Positions 1 through 7,933 of a stretch of 34,326 nt of DNA are shown here, piece after piece. Position numbers and translations under genes: made by a program. Position 1 is the first letter of the stretch. Every line of letters begins with the position of its first letter. The DNA is from CBDUMN01 sp965368335 (GTDB lineage: Bacteria; Pseudomonadota; Alphaproteobacteria; Rhodospirillales; JAPHRK01), in the NCBI GenBank assembly GCA_965368335.1, contig CBDUMN010000035.1, positions 1 through 34,326 on the forward strand. The letters are read 5' to 3'. The notes below the pieces were generated by a model that did not search any database, had not been told where the DNA came from, and was given only the letters and a program-made list of their open reading frames with translations.

Positions 1-1003
1 TGATAGGAACATTGAGCACTGAGCGGCGGCCGCCGTTGGGCCGTTTGGCGAGAGCGCCCAAGACCATCTTGGCGAGCGGCGCATCGCGGGAACGCATGAC
101 GCCGCGATCCACCAGCGCGTCGATAATTTCCAGATAACCGGAAACCCGGGCGATGGCCCGTCCCACCGGCTGAAGGTTCTGATCGAGCGCCATGGTGCCG
201 TCGGTCGCCAGCTTGACCGGACCTTGATTGAGGCTGGCGCGGAGAATCTGCGCCGTACCGCCTATGTCGCGCCAAGTCGCCAAAGCTTCTTCGATGCTTC
301 GGGCCTTGGGGATGCGACCCATCAGACTTGCTTCCAGTGTGGCTTCGGAAATCTTGTTGCCCCAGGGGCTAGAGAGGCGTTTTGGCAAGGTGGCGCTATC
401 TGCGCGGATCAACAAGTCATAGGCCGATTGTTGGGCCGAGGGATCGGGGGCGATATTAGCCTGAACCTGGACTTTGAGGTAGGAAACGCCGAGCCGGTCG
501 CCGGTTTTGGTTTCGACCATCTCGAGATTTTCGATGCGGATATCGCCCTGCCACAGGGTCGTTTTGCCGCTAAAGGAGAGATTGGCGAAAAAGGCGTCTG
601 CTGCGCCGTCAAAAACTCTCGGTCGACCGAGCATGGGTAGAACGGCTTGAAGGTCGCCTTCAAAGGCGATCTTTGCCTGGGTTGGGTCGAGCGGTGAGAG
701 ATGTCCGGTTAGGCGTTCGGCCCCGATGCCCCAGCCTTTGTTGTCGGCCAGGGCGAGATCGTTGAGTGTGAGGATGATGTCGCCGGGAAAACCGGTGATG
801 GTCAGGGTCTGATAGCGGGCCTCGTAGCCCTGTTCGATCAGGCTTGCGGCCTGGGCTTCCACCTGGGTTCGCATTTGCCCGGCCAGATGAAACCAGTATC
901 CGGCGTAAGATGCTGCGAGTAGGACCGCGACAGCCAGGGTGGCGAGCAAGCGGCGCTTTCCTCTCGGCATGGGTTTGGCGATATCATCGAGCTTTGAATC
1001 CAT
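1..1003 (-). CDS. DUF2125 domain-containing protein (3' end outside window)
   Basis: About 334 residues are visible and the frame runs off the left edge without a stop. The start at 1003 (MDSKLDD) puts a single membrane anchor near residues 19-39, followed by a long predicted periplasmic part. The segment after the anchor (YWFHLAGQMRTQVEAQA) and the later beta-rich stretch (LTITGFPGDIILTLNDL) match my recollection of the alphaproteobacterial DUF2125 family, whose role is unknown. It is divergent from the ChaC-like gene at 1063, leaving 59 bases for both promoters. DUF2125 next to a gamma-glutamylcyclotransferase is a recurrent alphaproteobacterial arrangement (established knowledge). The family call is by recognition only. 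Confidence 0.8.
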   Translation of the reverse strand, partial: MDSKLDDIAKPMPRGKRRLLATLAVAVLLAASYAGYWFHLAGQMRTQVEAQAASLIEQGYEARYQTLTITGFPGDIILTLNDLALADNKGWGIGAERLTGHLSPLDPTQAKIAFEGDLQAVLPMLGRPRVFDGAADAFFANLSFSGKTTLWQGDIRIENLEMVETKTGDRLGVSYLKVQVQANIAPDPSAQQSAYDLLIRADSATLPKRLSSPWGNKISEATLEASLMGRIPKARSIEEALATWRDIGGTAQILRASLNQGPVKLATDGTMALDQNLQPVGRAIARVSGYLEIIDALVDRGVMRSRDAPLAKMVLGALAKRPNGGRRSVLNVPI

Positions 1004-1062
1004 GGGCCGGGACTATACGATCCTTGAGAATCGATTTCCACCGGGACCGCGCAAAACTAGGT

Positions 1063-1611
1063 ATGGCCTTCAACGACGACTTTTGGGTATTCGGCTACGG
1101 CTCGCTCATGTGGCGGCCGGGGTTCGACTATGAAGAAGTGGTGACGGCCACGGTTTACGGCTATCACCGGGCGCTTTGCGCCAAGTCGTATGCTTACCGG
1201 GGGACGCGGGAAAAACCGGGCTTGGTGATGGGGTTGCAGCGTGGCGGCAGCTGCCGGGGGCGGGCCTTTCGGGTCGCGTCGGCCCATCGCGATAAAACCG
1301 TCGCCTATTTGCAGGAGCGGGAACTGATCAGCGATTTTTACGATGAAAAGTTTCTCACCGCCCGGAGCGATCAGCAGACGATGACCGTCTATACCTTCGT
1401 CGCCGACCCGCACCATGAGCAATATGCCGGAGGCTTGAGCCCCGATCAGGCGGTCGATCTTGTTTTGCAAGGTGAAGGCAAGATGGGCCGCGCGCTTGAC
1501 TACCTGCGCAGCACTATCGAGCATCTAGATGAGCTGAACATCCCGGACGGCCCGCTCCACGGCCTTTTGAAAAAGGCCGAGGCGGAAGAGAAAAGACGGT
1601 TGGGCCGTTAG
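1063..1611 (+). CDS. Gamma-glutamylcyclotransferase, ChaC-like
   Basis: A 182-residue protein of the ChaC family, which cleaves glutathione to 5-oxoproline and Cys-Gly in the cytoplasm. The N-terminus carries the substrate-binding loop motif FGYGSLMW at about residues 8-15. The acidic segment YLQERELI near residues 84-91 holds the expected catalytic glutamate. Length fits the family (about 180-220). The frame is open back to 844, but family members begin only a few residues before the YGSLMW loop, so ATG 1063 (MAFNDDFW) is preferred; there is no strong ribosome binding site. It converges on the unknown gene at 1622-1966 with only 10 bases between stops and no visible terminator. Confidence 0.88.
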   Translation: MAFNDDFWVFGYGSLMWRPGFDYEEVVTATVYGYHRALCAKSYAYRGTREKPGLVMGLQRGGSCRGRAFRVASAHRDKTVAYLQERELISDFYDEKFLTARSDQQTMTVYTFVADPHHEQYAGGLSPDQAVDLVLQGEGKMGRALDYLRSTIEHLDELNIPDGPLHGLLKKAEAEEKRRLGR

Positions 1612-1621
1612 GGGCCTGAGC

Positions 1622-1966
1622 CTAGTCTTTGGCGAGCTCTTTGGCGCGGGCGAAGAACATGTCCGGGTCGAAGCTGGCGCTGTAGCGGCCCTTGAACGGC
1701 GCGTCGGCGGCGGCTTTCAAAACAGGTTCGGGAAGTTCTCCGTTGCCTGATTGCCAGTGCCCCATTTCGGGATGATCCTGGAGTTTTCGCAACGCTTCCA
1801 TGCGCAGCATGACGGCGGCCGACTTGTCGGTGTCGCCGGGAAACAGTTCGCACATGGCGATCGCTACCGTGGTGATGTCGTCGAGACCGTCCAGCCCGGC
1901 CATCCGCTCGGCGGCCTTGGATAAATCGCTATAAGGAACGGGTTCCAGTTGAGCCTTGTAGTCCAT
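1622..1966 (-). CDS. Conserved small protein of unknown function
   Basis: A 114-residue soluble, acidic protein starting MDYKAQLEP. ATG 1966 is chosen because GGGAGA lies about 7 bases upstream on the minus strand; the frame extends to 1999 but without a comparable site. I see no signal peptide, membrane segment or known motif. The C-terminus (SFDPDMFFARAKELAKD) is amphipathic. Base composition matches the surrounding core genes, unlike the AT-rich stretch just upstream of it. I do not recognise the family. Confidence 0.6.
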   Translation of the reverse strand: MDYKAQLEPVPYSDLSKAAERMAGLDGLDDITTVAIAMCELFPGDTDKSAAVMLRMEALRKLQDHPEMGHWQSGNGELPEPVLKAAADAPFKGRYSASFDPDMFFARAKELAKD

Positions 1967-2267
1967 ATCGCGTCTCCCTACTACATACGTAGCCACCAAG
2001 AATCAGCGATTCGGCTTAAAAGGAGGTTAACAGGCGATGACGGTTCAAAGAAGTCGGGATTGGGTTTAAGCGACACTCTAAAAGAAATAATATCTGATTT
2101 TAGAGTGAGTCTTTATGGGCACATCCATGTATAGGAAACGTCTTAATATTAACCTTTGGCTTGCTAGCCTCGTCAAAAACGACGATATTAGATGTAGCGC
2201 AAGGGTGAACGAGCGGCTTCATGCCGGGTGTTCGATTGCTGAGGCAGATTGAACCTAGCCCTTGCGC
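1967..2267. other. Intergenic AT-rich stretch with two inverted repeats
   Basis: This 301-base gap has no convincing gene. It is visibly AT-richer than the flanking core genes. It holds a perfect 10-base inverted repeat (2074-2083 with 2098-2107) and most of a larger 10-base-stem structure (2196-2268), each listed separately. The open frame at 1949-2134 is short, lacks a ribosome binding site and overlaps the start of the 1622-1966 gene on the other strand, so I do not call it. Confidence 0.5.
2074..2107. repeat. Perfect 10-bp inverted repeat
   Basis: CACTCTAAAA at 2074-2083 is repeated in inverse as TTTTAGAGTG at 2098-2107, with a 14-base AT-rich spacer. It could be an operator, a weak terminator or the scar of a mobile element. 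Nothing in the sequence decides between these. Confidence 0.55.
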
Positions 2268-2268
2268 T
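2196..2268. repeat. Long hairpin-like structure at the 3' end of the DUF3800 gene
   Basis: AGCGCAAGGG (2196-2205) pairs perfectly with CCCTTGCGCT (2259-2268). The 53-base interior contains a second fold: GAAC 2207-2210 with GTTC 2230-2233, enclosing CGGC 2214-2217 with GCCG 2223-2226 around a 5-base loop. The outer stem overlaps the last base of the DUF3800 stop codon (2268-2270, minus strand). There is no clear T-run on either side, so it is not a textbook terminator; a structured 3' UTR or small RNA is possible. Confidence 0.5.
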
Positions 2269-3071
2269 TATTCTTTTAGGCAGCGTAGTTCAAGCTTGCT
2301 TGATTGGCTATACCACTCTCCGTATGGCTTGTTTCTAGTGTCGTCAACATCCATGATAAGTCTGTATTTCGACGAAATTTTGTTGAAGTAGTAGTCTTCT
2401 TTTCGTTCGTAAAGTCGTTGTAAAGCCCATAGAAGGTAGTCGACAGCTTGAAGGCCTGAGTGCGCTTTGGGGTGTCCACACTGGATATGGTTGTTGCCAT
2501 GAGGTTCGATACCCCAACTTTTAAAAATTCGTGCTTCAGCTTTTTCAATTGCGCTTGCCATTGAGTGATTTGTTATCGTTTTGCCTCGTTCGGCAAATAC
2601 GAAAACATTTTCATCAGACTTATGAAGAAGGTACTTCGATAAGCGAGAAACAGAATCCTCGTAGATTTCTTTATCTGTCAGTTTCTTGCCGTACTGCTCA
2701 AAAATAAAACGTCCGCGATTCTGTAAATTTACTTTGTCACGAATCAGGGCCCAGAACTTGATCTCGGTATTTTGTAGAAGTCCAAAGACTTCTCTCCTCA
2801 CTGCTTGGAAGTCGTCCTTTGCATGGAAAAACTCTGCCGTTTTTGAAATTGAAGGGATATTTCTTAATGTAGGGTCAGCTATTAGGTCTGCTCTTAATGT
2901 CTCCATATCGGCCATAAGTTTTTCCGGCTTAAGAACCTCTGCAAACCCTAAAATGAAATATTTTGAAACGCCATTAACCCCTAACGGCACAGTCCTTTTC
3001 TTTTTATTGAAAAGAGTTAAATCTCCCGCCTCATCAACAAAAAAATACCGAGTGAGTTTTTCCTTTTCCAT
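2268..3071 (-). CDS. DUF3800 domain-containing protein
   Basis: A 267-residue cytoplasmic protein. The N-terminus carries the family hallmark FFVDEAGD at residues 10-17, with two aspartates typical of an RNase H-like metal site. A conserved C-terminal block (LQAVDYLLWALQRLYERKEDYY) supplies a further aspartate. DUF3800 proteins are suspected metal-dependent nucleases and often lie in mobile or defence regions (established knowledge); activity here is inference. The start at 3071 lies 11 bases past the nrdJ stop with no visible Shine-Dalgarno, so translation may depend on coupling to nrdJ. The gene is clearly AT-richer than nrdJ, with many A/T third positions, suggesting recent acquisition. 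Confidence 0.82.
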   Translation of the reverse strand: MEKEKLTRYFFVDEAGDLTLFNKKKRTVPLGVNGVSKYFILGFAEVLKPEKLMADMETLRADLIADPTLRNIPSISKTAEFFHAKDDFQAVRREVFGLLQNTEIKFWALIRDKVNLQNRGRFIFEQYGKKLTDKEIYEDSVSRLSKYLLHKSDENVFVFAERGKTITNHSMASAIEKAEARIFKSWGIEPHGNNHIQCGHPKAHSGLQAVDYLLWALQRLYERKEDYYFNKISSKYRLIMDVDDTRNKPYGEWYSQSSKLELRCLKE

Positions 3072-3082
3072 ATGCTAAATGA

Positions 3083-5467
3083 TTACCCGCACTTGGAATA
3101 GCCGCAGCTGGTGCAGGAGTCGCAGCCTTCCTGGCGGATCATGCTGGGTTGGCCGCAGCGGGGGCAGGTGCGGAAGCCTTTGCCTGCGTTGGCCGAAGGC
3201 GGGGACGTTACCTCGGGCTTTTCCGCATCGCTATCCAATTCCACCGTGCCGCCGCCGATGGCGACCACTTGGGGCTGAGCCTGTGCTTCGGTAATCGGGC
3301 CGTCGTCGGTTTTGATGAAGCCGATGGCGATCATGTGGTTTTCGATCACGTTGCCGATGGCGGCTAACAGCGAGGGGATATATTTGCCGCCGACCCAGTG
3401 GCCGCCGCGCGGATCGAACACGGCTTTCAGTTCTTCGACGACGAAGGAAACGTCGCCGCCGCGCCGGAATACCGCCGAGATCATCCGGGTCAGGGCGACG
3501 GTCCAGGCGTAGTGCGCTGTGTCCTTTGTGTTGATGAACACCTCGAAGGGCCGTCGCCGTCCGTCGGTGACGATATCGTTCAGCGTAATATAGATGGCGT
3601 GGTCGCTTTCCGGCCAGGCGAGCTTGTAGGTCGCGCCCGGTAGGGCCTCCGGGCGGTCGAGCGGCTGGAACATCTGGTGGACGACACCGCCGATGTTGTC
3701 GGCTTTCTTCTCGGCCTTGGCCGTCGGCATCTCGAGTGGCAACTCACCCTGGCCGTCTTCGGCCTTTTTCTCCGGCTTGACCTGCAAGACCGAGCCCGTG
3801 ACGTCGTTGGGTCGGTAGGTGGTGCAGCCTTTGCAGCCGAGGTCGTAGGCTTCGAGATAAATCTCCTTAAAGGCCTCGAACGAAATGTCTTCCGGGCAGT
3901 TGATGGTTTTGGAGATCGAGCTGTCCACGTATTCCTGAATTTTCGCCTGCATGACCAAATGATCGCGCGGGCTCAAAACCTGGGTATCGACGAAGGCGTC
4001 GCTTAACGGGGCGCTGTCGCCGCGAATTTGCTTGAAGGCGCGAAGGGCGAAGTCGCTGACTTCCTCTTCCTTGCGGCTGCCGTCGGGCATCAGCACGTTG
4101 CGGGTGTAGCTGAAGCTGAAAACCGGTTCTAACCCTGAAGAGACATTGTCGGCATAGAGCGAAATGGTGCCGGTCGGCGCAATGGAAATCAGGTGGCTGT
4201 TGCGGATGCCGTTGGCGGCGATGGCCTCGCGCACTTCATCGTCCAACTGGCCGATGAATTCCCCTTCCAGATGCTTTTCGATGTCGAGCAGCGGGAAAGC
4301 GCCTTTCTCTTTGGCCAGTTCGGTGGATGCCAGATAGGCCGCCCGACGGATGGCCGAAAGCCAGGAGTCGGTGAGATCGACGGCGCGAGCCGCGCCATAG
4401 CGTGCGCCGCACATAATCAGCGCGTCGGCCAGTCCGGTAATGCCGAGGCCGATCCGGCGCTTCGACTCCGCTTCCGCCCGATGTTGGGGCAGGGGGTAGT
4501 TGGACACGTCGATCACGTTGTCCATCATCCGCACGGCGACCGCGACCAGTCGCGCCAGTTCGGCTTCGTCGATCCGCGCTTCCGGCGTAAAGGGCTCGCT
4601 CACTAGCCGCGCCAGATTGACCGAGCCCAGAAGACAGGTGCCATAAGGCGGCAGGGGTTGTTCGCCGCAAGGGTTGGTCGCGTGGATTTCTTCGGCGTAC
4701 CAGAGATTGTTCAAGCGGTTGATGCGGTCGATGAAGATGACGCCCGGCTCGGCGTAATCGTAGGTCGAGCGCATGATCTTGTCCCATAGATCCTTGGCCT
4801 TGACCGTATTATAAACAGTGCCCTTGAACTCGAGGTTCCAGTCGGCGTCTTGGCGCACGGCGTCCATGAACGGATCGGTGACCAGGACCGAAAGGTTGAA
4901 CATACGCATGCGGCCGGGGTCGCGCTTGGCCTCGATAAAGGCTTCGATGTCCGGGTGGTCGCAGCGCATGGTGCCCATCATGGCTCCGCGCCGCGATCCG
5001 GCGCTCATGATGGTGCGGCACATGGCGTCCCAAACGTCCATGAACGAGAGTGGCCCGGAAGCATCCGCCCCGACGCCATGAACCCTGGCGCCCTTGGGCC
5101 TGAGGGTTGAGAAGTCGTAACCGATGCCGCCGCCTTGCTGCATGGTCAGGGCGGCTTCCTTGAGGCTATCGAAAATGCCCGCCATGTCGTCGGGAATGTC
5201 GCCCTGGACGAAGCAGTTGAACAAGGTGACGTTACGCTCCGCCCCCGCACCGGAAAGGATGCGTCCGGCGGGCAGGAATTTGAAGTCCGACAGGGCCTCG
5301 TAGAACCGTTCTTCCCAAAGCTCGGAATCGGTCTCGACGGAAGCCAGATTTTTGGCGACGCGCCGCCAGGAGTCTTCGATGGTCCGGTCTACCGGTTCGC
5401 CGTCGGCCGTTTTTAAACGGTATTTCATGTCCCAAATCTGCTGGGAGATGGACGCCACCTGGACCAT
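3083..5467 (-). CDS. nrdJ: Adenosylcobalamin-dependent (class II) ribonucleotide reductase
   Basis: A 794-residue enzyme that reduces ribonucleotides to deoxyribonucleotides for DNA synthesis using a B12-derived radical, with or without oxygen. The motif NPCGEQ at residues 265-270 gives the thiyl cysteine Cys267 with its Asn and Glu partners. Cys85 (LFNCFVQ) and Cys278 (GTCLLGSVNL) fit the redox pair; the 11-residue Cys267-Cys278 spacing matches known NrdJ. A TSCPD-type region follows at roughly 610-735. The C-terminus is a cysteine-rich zinc-ribbon-like tail (CPRCG, CDSC, CGYSKCG) that probably carries the thiols that re-reduce the active site. ATG 5467 is preceded by AGGAA. No cobalamin riboswitch is visible upstream, but DnaA-box-like repeats are. 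It breaks the common plsC/chaC neighbourhood. Confidence 0.95.
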   Translation of the reverse strand: MVQVASISQQIWDMKYRLKTADGEPVDRTIEDSWRRVAKNLASVETDSELWEERFYEALSDFKFLPAGRILSGAGAERNVTLFNCFVQGDIPDDMAGIFDSLKEAALTMQQGGGIGYDFSTLRPKGARVHGVGADASGPLSFMDVWDAMCRTIMSAGSRRGAMMGTMRCDHPDIEAFIEAKRDPGRMRMFNLSVLVTDPFMDAVRQDADWNLEFKGTVYNTVKAKDLWDKIMRSTYDYAEPGVIFIDRINRLNNLWYAEEIHATNPCGEQPLPPYGTCLLGSVNLARLVSEPFTPEARIDEAELARLVAVAVRMMDNVIDVSNYPLPQHRAEAESKRRIGLGITGLADALIMCGARYGAARAVDLTDSWLSAIRRAAYLASTELAKEKGAFPLLDIEKHLEGEFIGQLDDEVREAIAANGIRNSHLISIAPTGTISLYADNVSSGLEPVFSFSYTRNVLMPDGSRKEEEVSDFALRAFKQIRGDSAPLSDAFVDTQVLSPRDHLVMQAKIQEYVDSSISKTINCPEDISFEAFKEIYLEAYDLGCKGCTTYRPNDVTGSVLQVKPEKKAEDGQGELPLEMPTAKAEKKADNIGGVVHQMFQPLDRPEALPGATYKLAWPESDHAIYITLNDIVTDGRRRPFEVFINTKDTAHYAWTVALTRMISAVFRRGGDVSFVVEELKAVFDPRGGHWVGGKYIPSLLAAIGNVIENHMIAIGFIKTDDGPITEAQAQPQVVAIGGGTVELDSDAEKPEVTSPPSANAGKGFRTCPRCGQPSMIRQEGCDSCTSCGYSKCG

Positions 5468-5570
5468 TGGTCTTTTTCCTGTTGTCAGTTGATATGCCGC
5501 CCTTCAGAGGGCCGCCGGTTCCTCAAAGATAAGGCTTTTCGGCCTTTTGGACAAGAAATGTTCTTGTTAT

Positions 5571-5655
5571 GTTTCCACAAAGAGGGCACAGGATGATCAC
5601 AGGGTTGCCCACAGAAAAATCACAAGTTTTCTGCGCTTTCAAAGGGTTATCCACA
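5571..5655. promoter_or_regulatory. DnaA-box-like repeats upstream of nrdJ
   Basis: A perfect consensus DnaA box TTATCCACA lies at 5647-5655. A related copy TTGCCCACA is at 5605-5613, and both sit inside the near-identical 17-mers AGGGTTxxCCACAGAAA (5601-5617 and 5643-5659), exactly 42 bases apart, about four helical turns. A weaker copy GTTTCCACA is at 5571-5579. All lie in the 207-base gap upstream of nrdJ. DnaA control of ribonucleotide reductase is known in E. coli; that it applies here is inference. A small hairpin (5531-5535 with 5542-5546) lies between the boxes and the start codon. Confidence 0.55.
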
Positions 5656-5674
5656 GAAAGTGGGGAGGGGGCGA

Positions 5675-6421
5675 TCAGTCGGTTCCTGTGGGAAAAAACT
5701 TGGTTTCGGCTTCCGCTTTAAGCCGGTTGCTGGCTTCTTCGATGGCGGTTTCCAACTGGTCCATGTGATCGCGGGCCTTGAGGCCTTTGGGGAGTGGCGG
5801 GAGAAACTCGACGATGATGGTTCCCGGATGCTTAACGAACCCCCGGCGGCGCCAGAAGAGGCCCGAGTTGAGCGCGACCGGGATCACCGGCGCGTCCACC
5901 GCCCGGTCGATGGCGGCGACGCCGGGATGGTAGGTCGTGTGCTCGCCGGGGGCGGATCGGGTGCCTTCGGGAAAAATAACCACTTTACGGTTTTGAGCGA
6001 CGACTTCGGTGGCGTCCTTGATCATTTTTTTCATTGCGCTCGCCCCGGCGTTTCGGTCCACGGCGATCATCCCGACCTTGGAGAGATACCAGCCGAACAG
6101 GGGGACCGAGAGCAGTTCTTTTTTCAACACGTAGGCCGGGTCGCCTGCGATATGAAAGAAAAATCCGGTATCCCAGGCCGATTGATGCTTGGAGGCGAGA
6201 ATCGCCGCGCCGTCCGGCAGGTGTTCAAGACCGCGGATTTCATATCGCAGGCCGATAATCGTTCTGAGAAACCAGAACGTCGATTTGGCGATCATCCGTA
6301 GCCCTTTGACCGTCAGGGGGCGGGGAAAAGGCAGCAGGACGATCATGGCGATGGCGTTCAGCGTGCCGTAGCCGAAAAAAGCGATGTTGAAAATCAGGGA
6401 CCGGATGGCGGCCATGGACAA
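5675..6421 (-). CDS. plsC: 1-acyl-sn-glycerol-3-phosphate acyltransferase
   Basis: A 248-residue membrane-associated acyltransferase that converts lysophosphatidate to phosphatidate in phospholipid synthesis. The HX4D catalytic motif is H79-Q-S-A-W-D84, and the glycerol-phosphate binding motif PEGTRS is at residues 151-156. A hydrophobic anchor is at about residues 10-31. Length fits the family. It is the last gene of the ftsE-ftsX-ydcF-like-plsC run: its start at 6421 lies 3 bases beyond the stop of the upstream gene (6425), implying one transcript. A glycolipid or ornithine-lipid acyltransferase is a less likely alternative. Confidence 0.92.
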   Translation of the reverse strand: MSMAAIRSLIFNIAFFGYGTLNAIAMIVLLPFPRPLTVKGLRMIAKSTFWFLRTIIGLRYEIRGLEHLPDGAAILASKHQSAWDTGFFFHIAGDPAYVLKKELLSVPLFGWYLSKVGMIAVDRNAGASAMKKMIKDATEVVAQNRKVVIFPEGTRSAPGEHTTYHPGVAAIDRAVDAPVIPVALNSGLFWRRRGFVKHPGTIIVEFLPPLPKGLKARDHMDQLETAIEEASNRLKAEAETKFFPTGTD

Positions 6422-6424
6422 ACC

Positions 6425-7051
6425 TTAGTTGAGCAAGTCGGTGAGTTGATGACGCAGCTTGGCGATGAGATACTTCGTATACTCACCCATAATCAAGCGT
6501 GCTGTTCCCGGCCAGACCCACCATTGGTCGATTTTGACGTTTTCCGGGAAAACCGGGTGGGGGATGATCTGCGCTTTGGGAAGGCGGTAGCGGAATTCGA
6601 GCAGGCTGCGCGGCATATGGTAGGCCGAGGTGACCAGCCGCAGGGATGTCACGTTTTCCCGCTGGGCCCAGACCGCCGTTTCGACGGCGTTTCCGATGGT
6701 GTCGACCGCATCGCCGATTTCAATGCGCCAGTCGGCCCCTTCGCGGCTGCGTTCGGCGTTTTCAAGCAACTGTTTGACTTCGACCCCGCGATAAACGCCG
6801 GAGATGAACAGTCGGTCGGCCATGCCACCGGCCATGAGATTGAAACCGGCGCTTAGGCGCTGGCTGCCGCCGGTCAGGACGACGATGGCGTCGCTGTGGG
6901 TCGAAACATCTTCGACGGTTTGTGGAAGGTCGTTGGCAAAACGAAAAAGGCCAATCGTCCATATCATGACCAAAATCAGCAGGATCAGCAGACGTCCCCC
7001 CCAGCGGCCCAGGCCGCCGTGTCGTTTCATGCCGAACCTGCGTTCCGCCAT
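6425..7051 (-). CDS. YdcF/ElyC-like DUF218 membrane protein
   Basis: A 208-residue protein with one N-terminal membrane helix (about residues 19-37) and a DUF218 (SanA/ElyC/YdcF) domain. Family motifs are visible: AIVVLTGGSQRL near residues 64-75, then LRLVTSAYHMPRSLLEF. Relatives act in envelope or peptidoglycan-precursor homeostasis, though the reaction is not settled. ATG 7051 (MAERRF) is chosen because it overlaps the ftsX stop as TGATG and has AGGAAG upstream; the frame stays open to 7147 inside ftsX. The context (ftsEX before, plsC after) is the usual alphaproteobacterial cell-envelope operon. Confidence 0.85.
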   Translation of the reverse strand: MAERRFGMKRHGGLGRWGGRLLILLILVMIWTIGLFRFANDLPQTVEDVSTHSDAIVVLTGGSQRLSAGFNLMAGGMADRLFISGVYRGVEVKQLLENAERSREGADWRIEIGDAVDTIGNAVETAVWAQRENVTSLRLVTSAYHMPRSLLEFRYRLPKAQIIPHPVFPENVKIDQWWVWPGTARLIMGEYTKYLIAKLRHQLTDLLN

Positions 7052-7932
7052 CAGATCATCTTCCTCAAGACGCGCTGGACGGTGGCCCGCGCCGTAACGC
7101 GGGAAATCAGAGCGGTGAATATGGGCAGGAAAGCGAGCGCGGTCCACTCAAAGGGGCCGAGCGCCAGATCGGGCAGCAGGGTGCTTTCCAAACGTCCGGC
7201 CAGATAGCCGATGATAAATAGGGTCGGCACGGCGAAGCCGACGCCGATGACGCCGCCTTTGAGGCCCAGCACCATGGCGTGATGGCCGAACTGTTTTCCC
7301 AGGTAGCTGTCTTGCGCGCCAATCAGATGCAGGGTTTCGATAATTGGGTGGTGGAGGGCAAGTCCCGCGCGGGTGGTGAAGATCAAGGTGCCGACGGTGG
7401 CGAAACCGATGAGGCCGAGCACCGAGGCGGCCAGGACCTGGATCGACTGCACCAATTGAATGAGCCGTTGCAACCAGACGCTATGATCGTCGACCGAAAC
7501 GCCGGGTGCGATTTTTTCAAGGTCACGGGCCAGCTGCGGCAGGTCGATGGCTGCCGCAGCGGCCAGTTCCACATCGATAAGCAACGGCAGGGGAAGGTTC
7601 CCGACGGTTTCCGATTTGCCGAGCCAGGGTTCGAGCAGGGTCATCACTTCGCTTAAAGGAACGGCCCGAGCCTCGGCGACGCCATGGGTGCGGTTTAACA
7701 GGTTGAGGGCGCTTGCCAGCCTCTCCTGATCTTTGGTTTCGTCTTCGCCCGGCGGAATCTGGACGGTCAGCGTATGGCTGACGCCCGCTTTCCAATCGCC
7801 GGAAACCCGGTCGAGCACCATGACGCCGGCAACCGCCAGGGCGGCGAGATAGACCATGAAGGCGATCAGCCACGGCAGGAAGCGGGTCGCCGGGTCCTTG
7901 CTTAAGGGGAGGTCGGAGCGCCGTTTAAGCAT
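7051..7932 (-). CDS. ftsX: Cell division ABC transporter permease-like protein FtsX
   Basis: A 293-residue inner-membrane protein that pairs with FtsE at the division septum to activate peptidoglycan hydrolases. The layout fits FtsX: cytoplasmic N-terminus, membrane helix 1 at about residues 17-40, a periplasmic domain of about 120 residues, then three more helices near 168-195, 220-245 and 262-280. It begins one base after the ftsE stop, so the two are translationally coupled. As is usual in alphaproteobacteria, sequence conservation is low, and the call rests on topology and position as well as on similarity. Confidence 0.9.
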   Translation of the reverse strand: MLKRRSDLPLSKDPATRFLPWLIAFMVYLAALAVAGVMVLDRVSGDWKAGVSHTLTVQIPPGEDETKDQERLASALNLLNRTHGVAEARAVPLSEVMTLLEPWLGKSETVGNLPLPLLIDVELAAAAAIDLPQLARDLEKIAPGVSVDDHSVWLQRLIQLVQSIQVLAASVLGLIGFATVGTLIFTTRAGLALHHPIIETLHLIGAQDSYLGKQFGHHAMVLGLKGGVIGVGFAVPTLFIIGYLAGRLESTLLPDLALGPFEWTALAFLPIFTALISRVTARATVQRVLRKMI

Positions 7933-7933
7933 T

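Noticed and set aside
224..640. 138-codon plus-strand open frame
   Set aside because: Antisense to the DUF2125 gene, with no ribosome binding site and no protein-like motif.
2196..2268. Possible tRNA-like fold
   Set aside because: The outer stem is 10 bp and there is no anticodon arm or CCA-type end; it does not fold as a tRNA.
5571..5655. Replication origin, because of the DnaA-box-like repeats
   Set aside because: Only one perfect box, no AT-rich unwinding region of suitable length, and no origin-linked genes nearby.
5468..5674. Cobalamin riboswitch upstream of nrdJ
   Set aside because: No B12 box (GCCACTG-like) or long conserved leader fold is visible.
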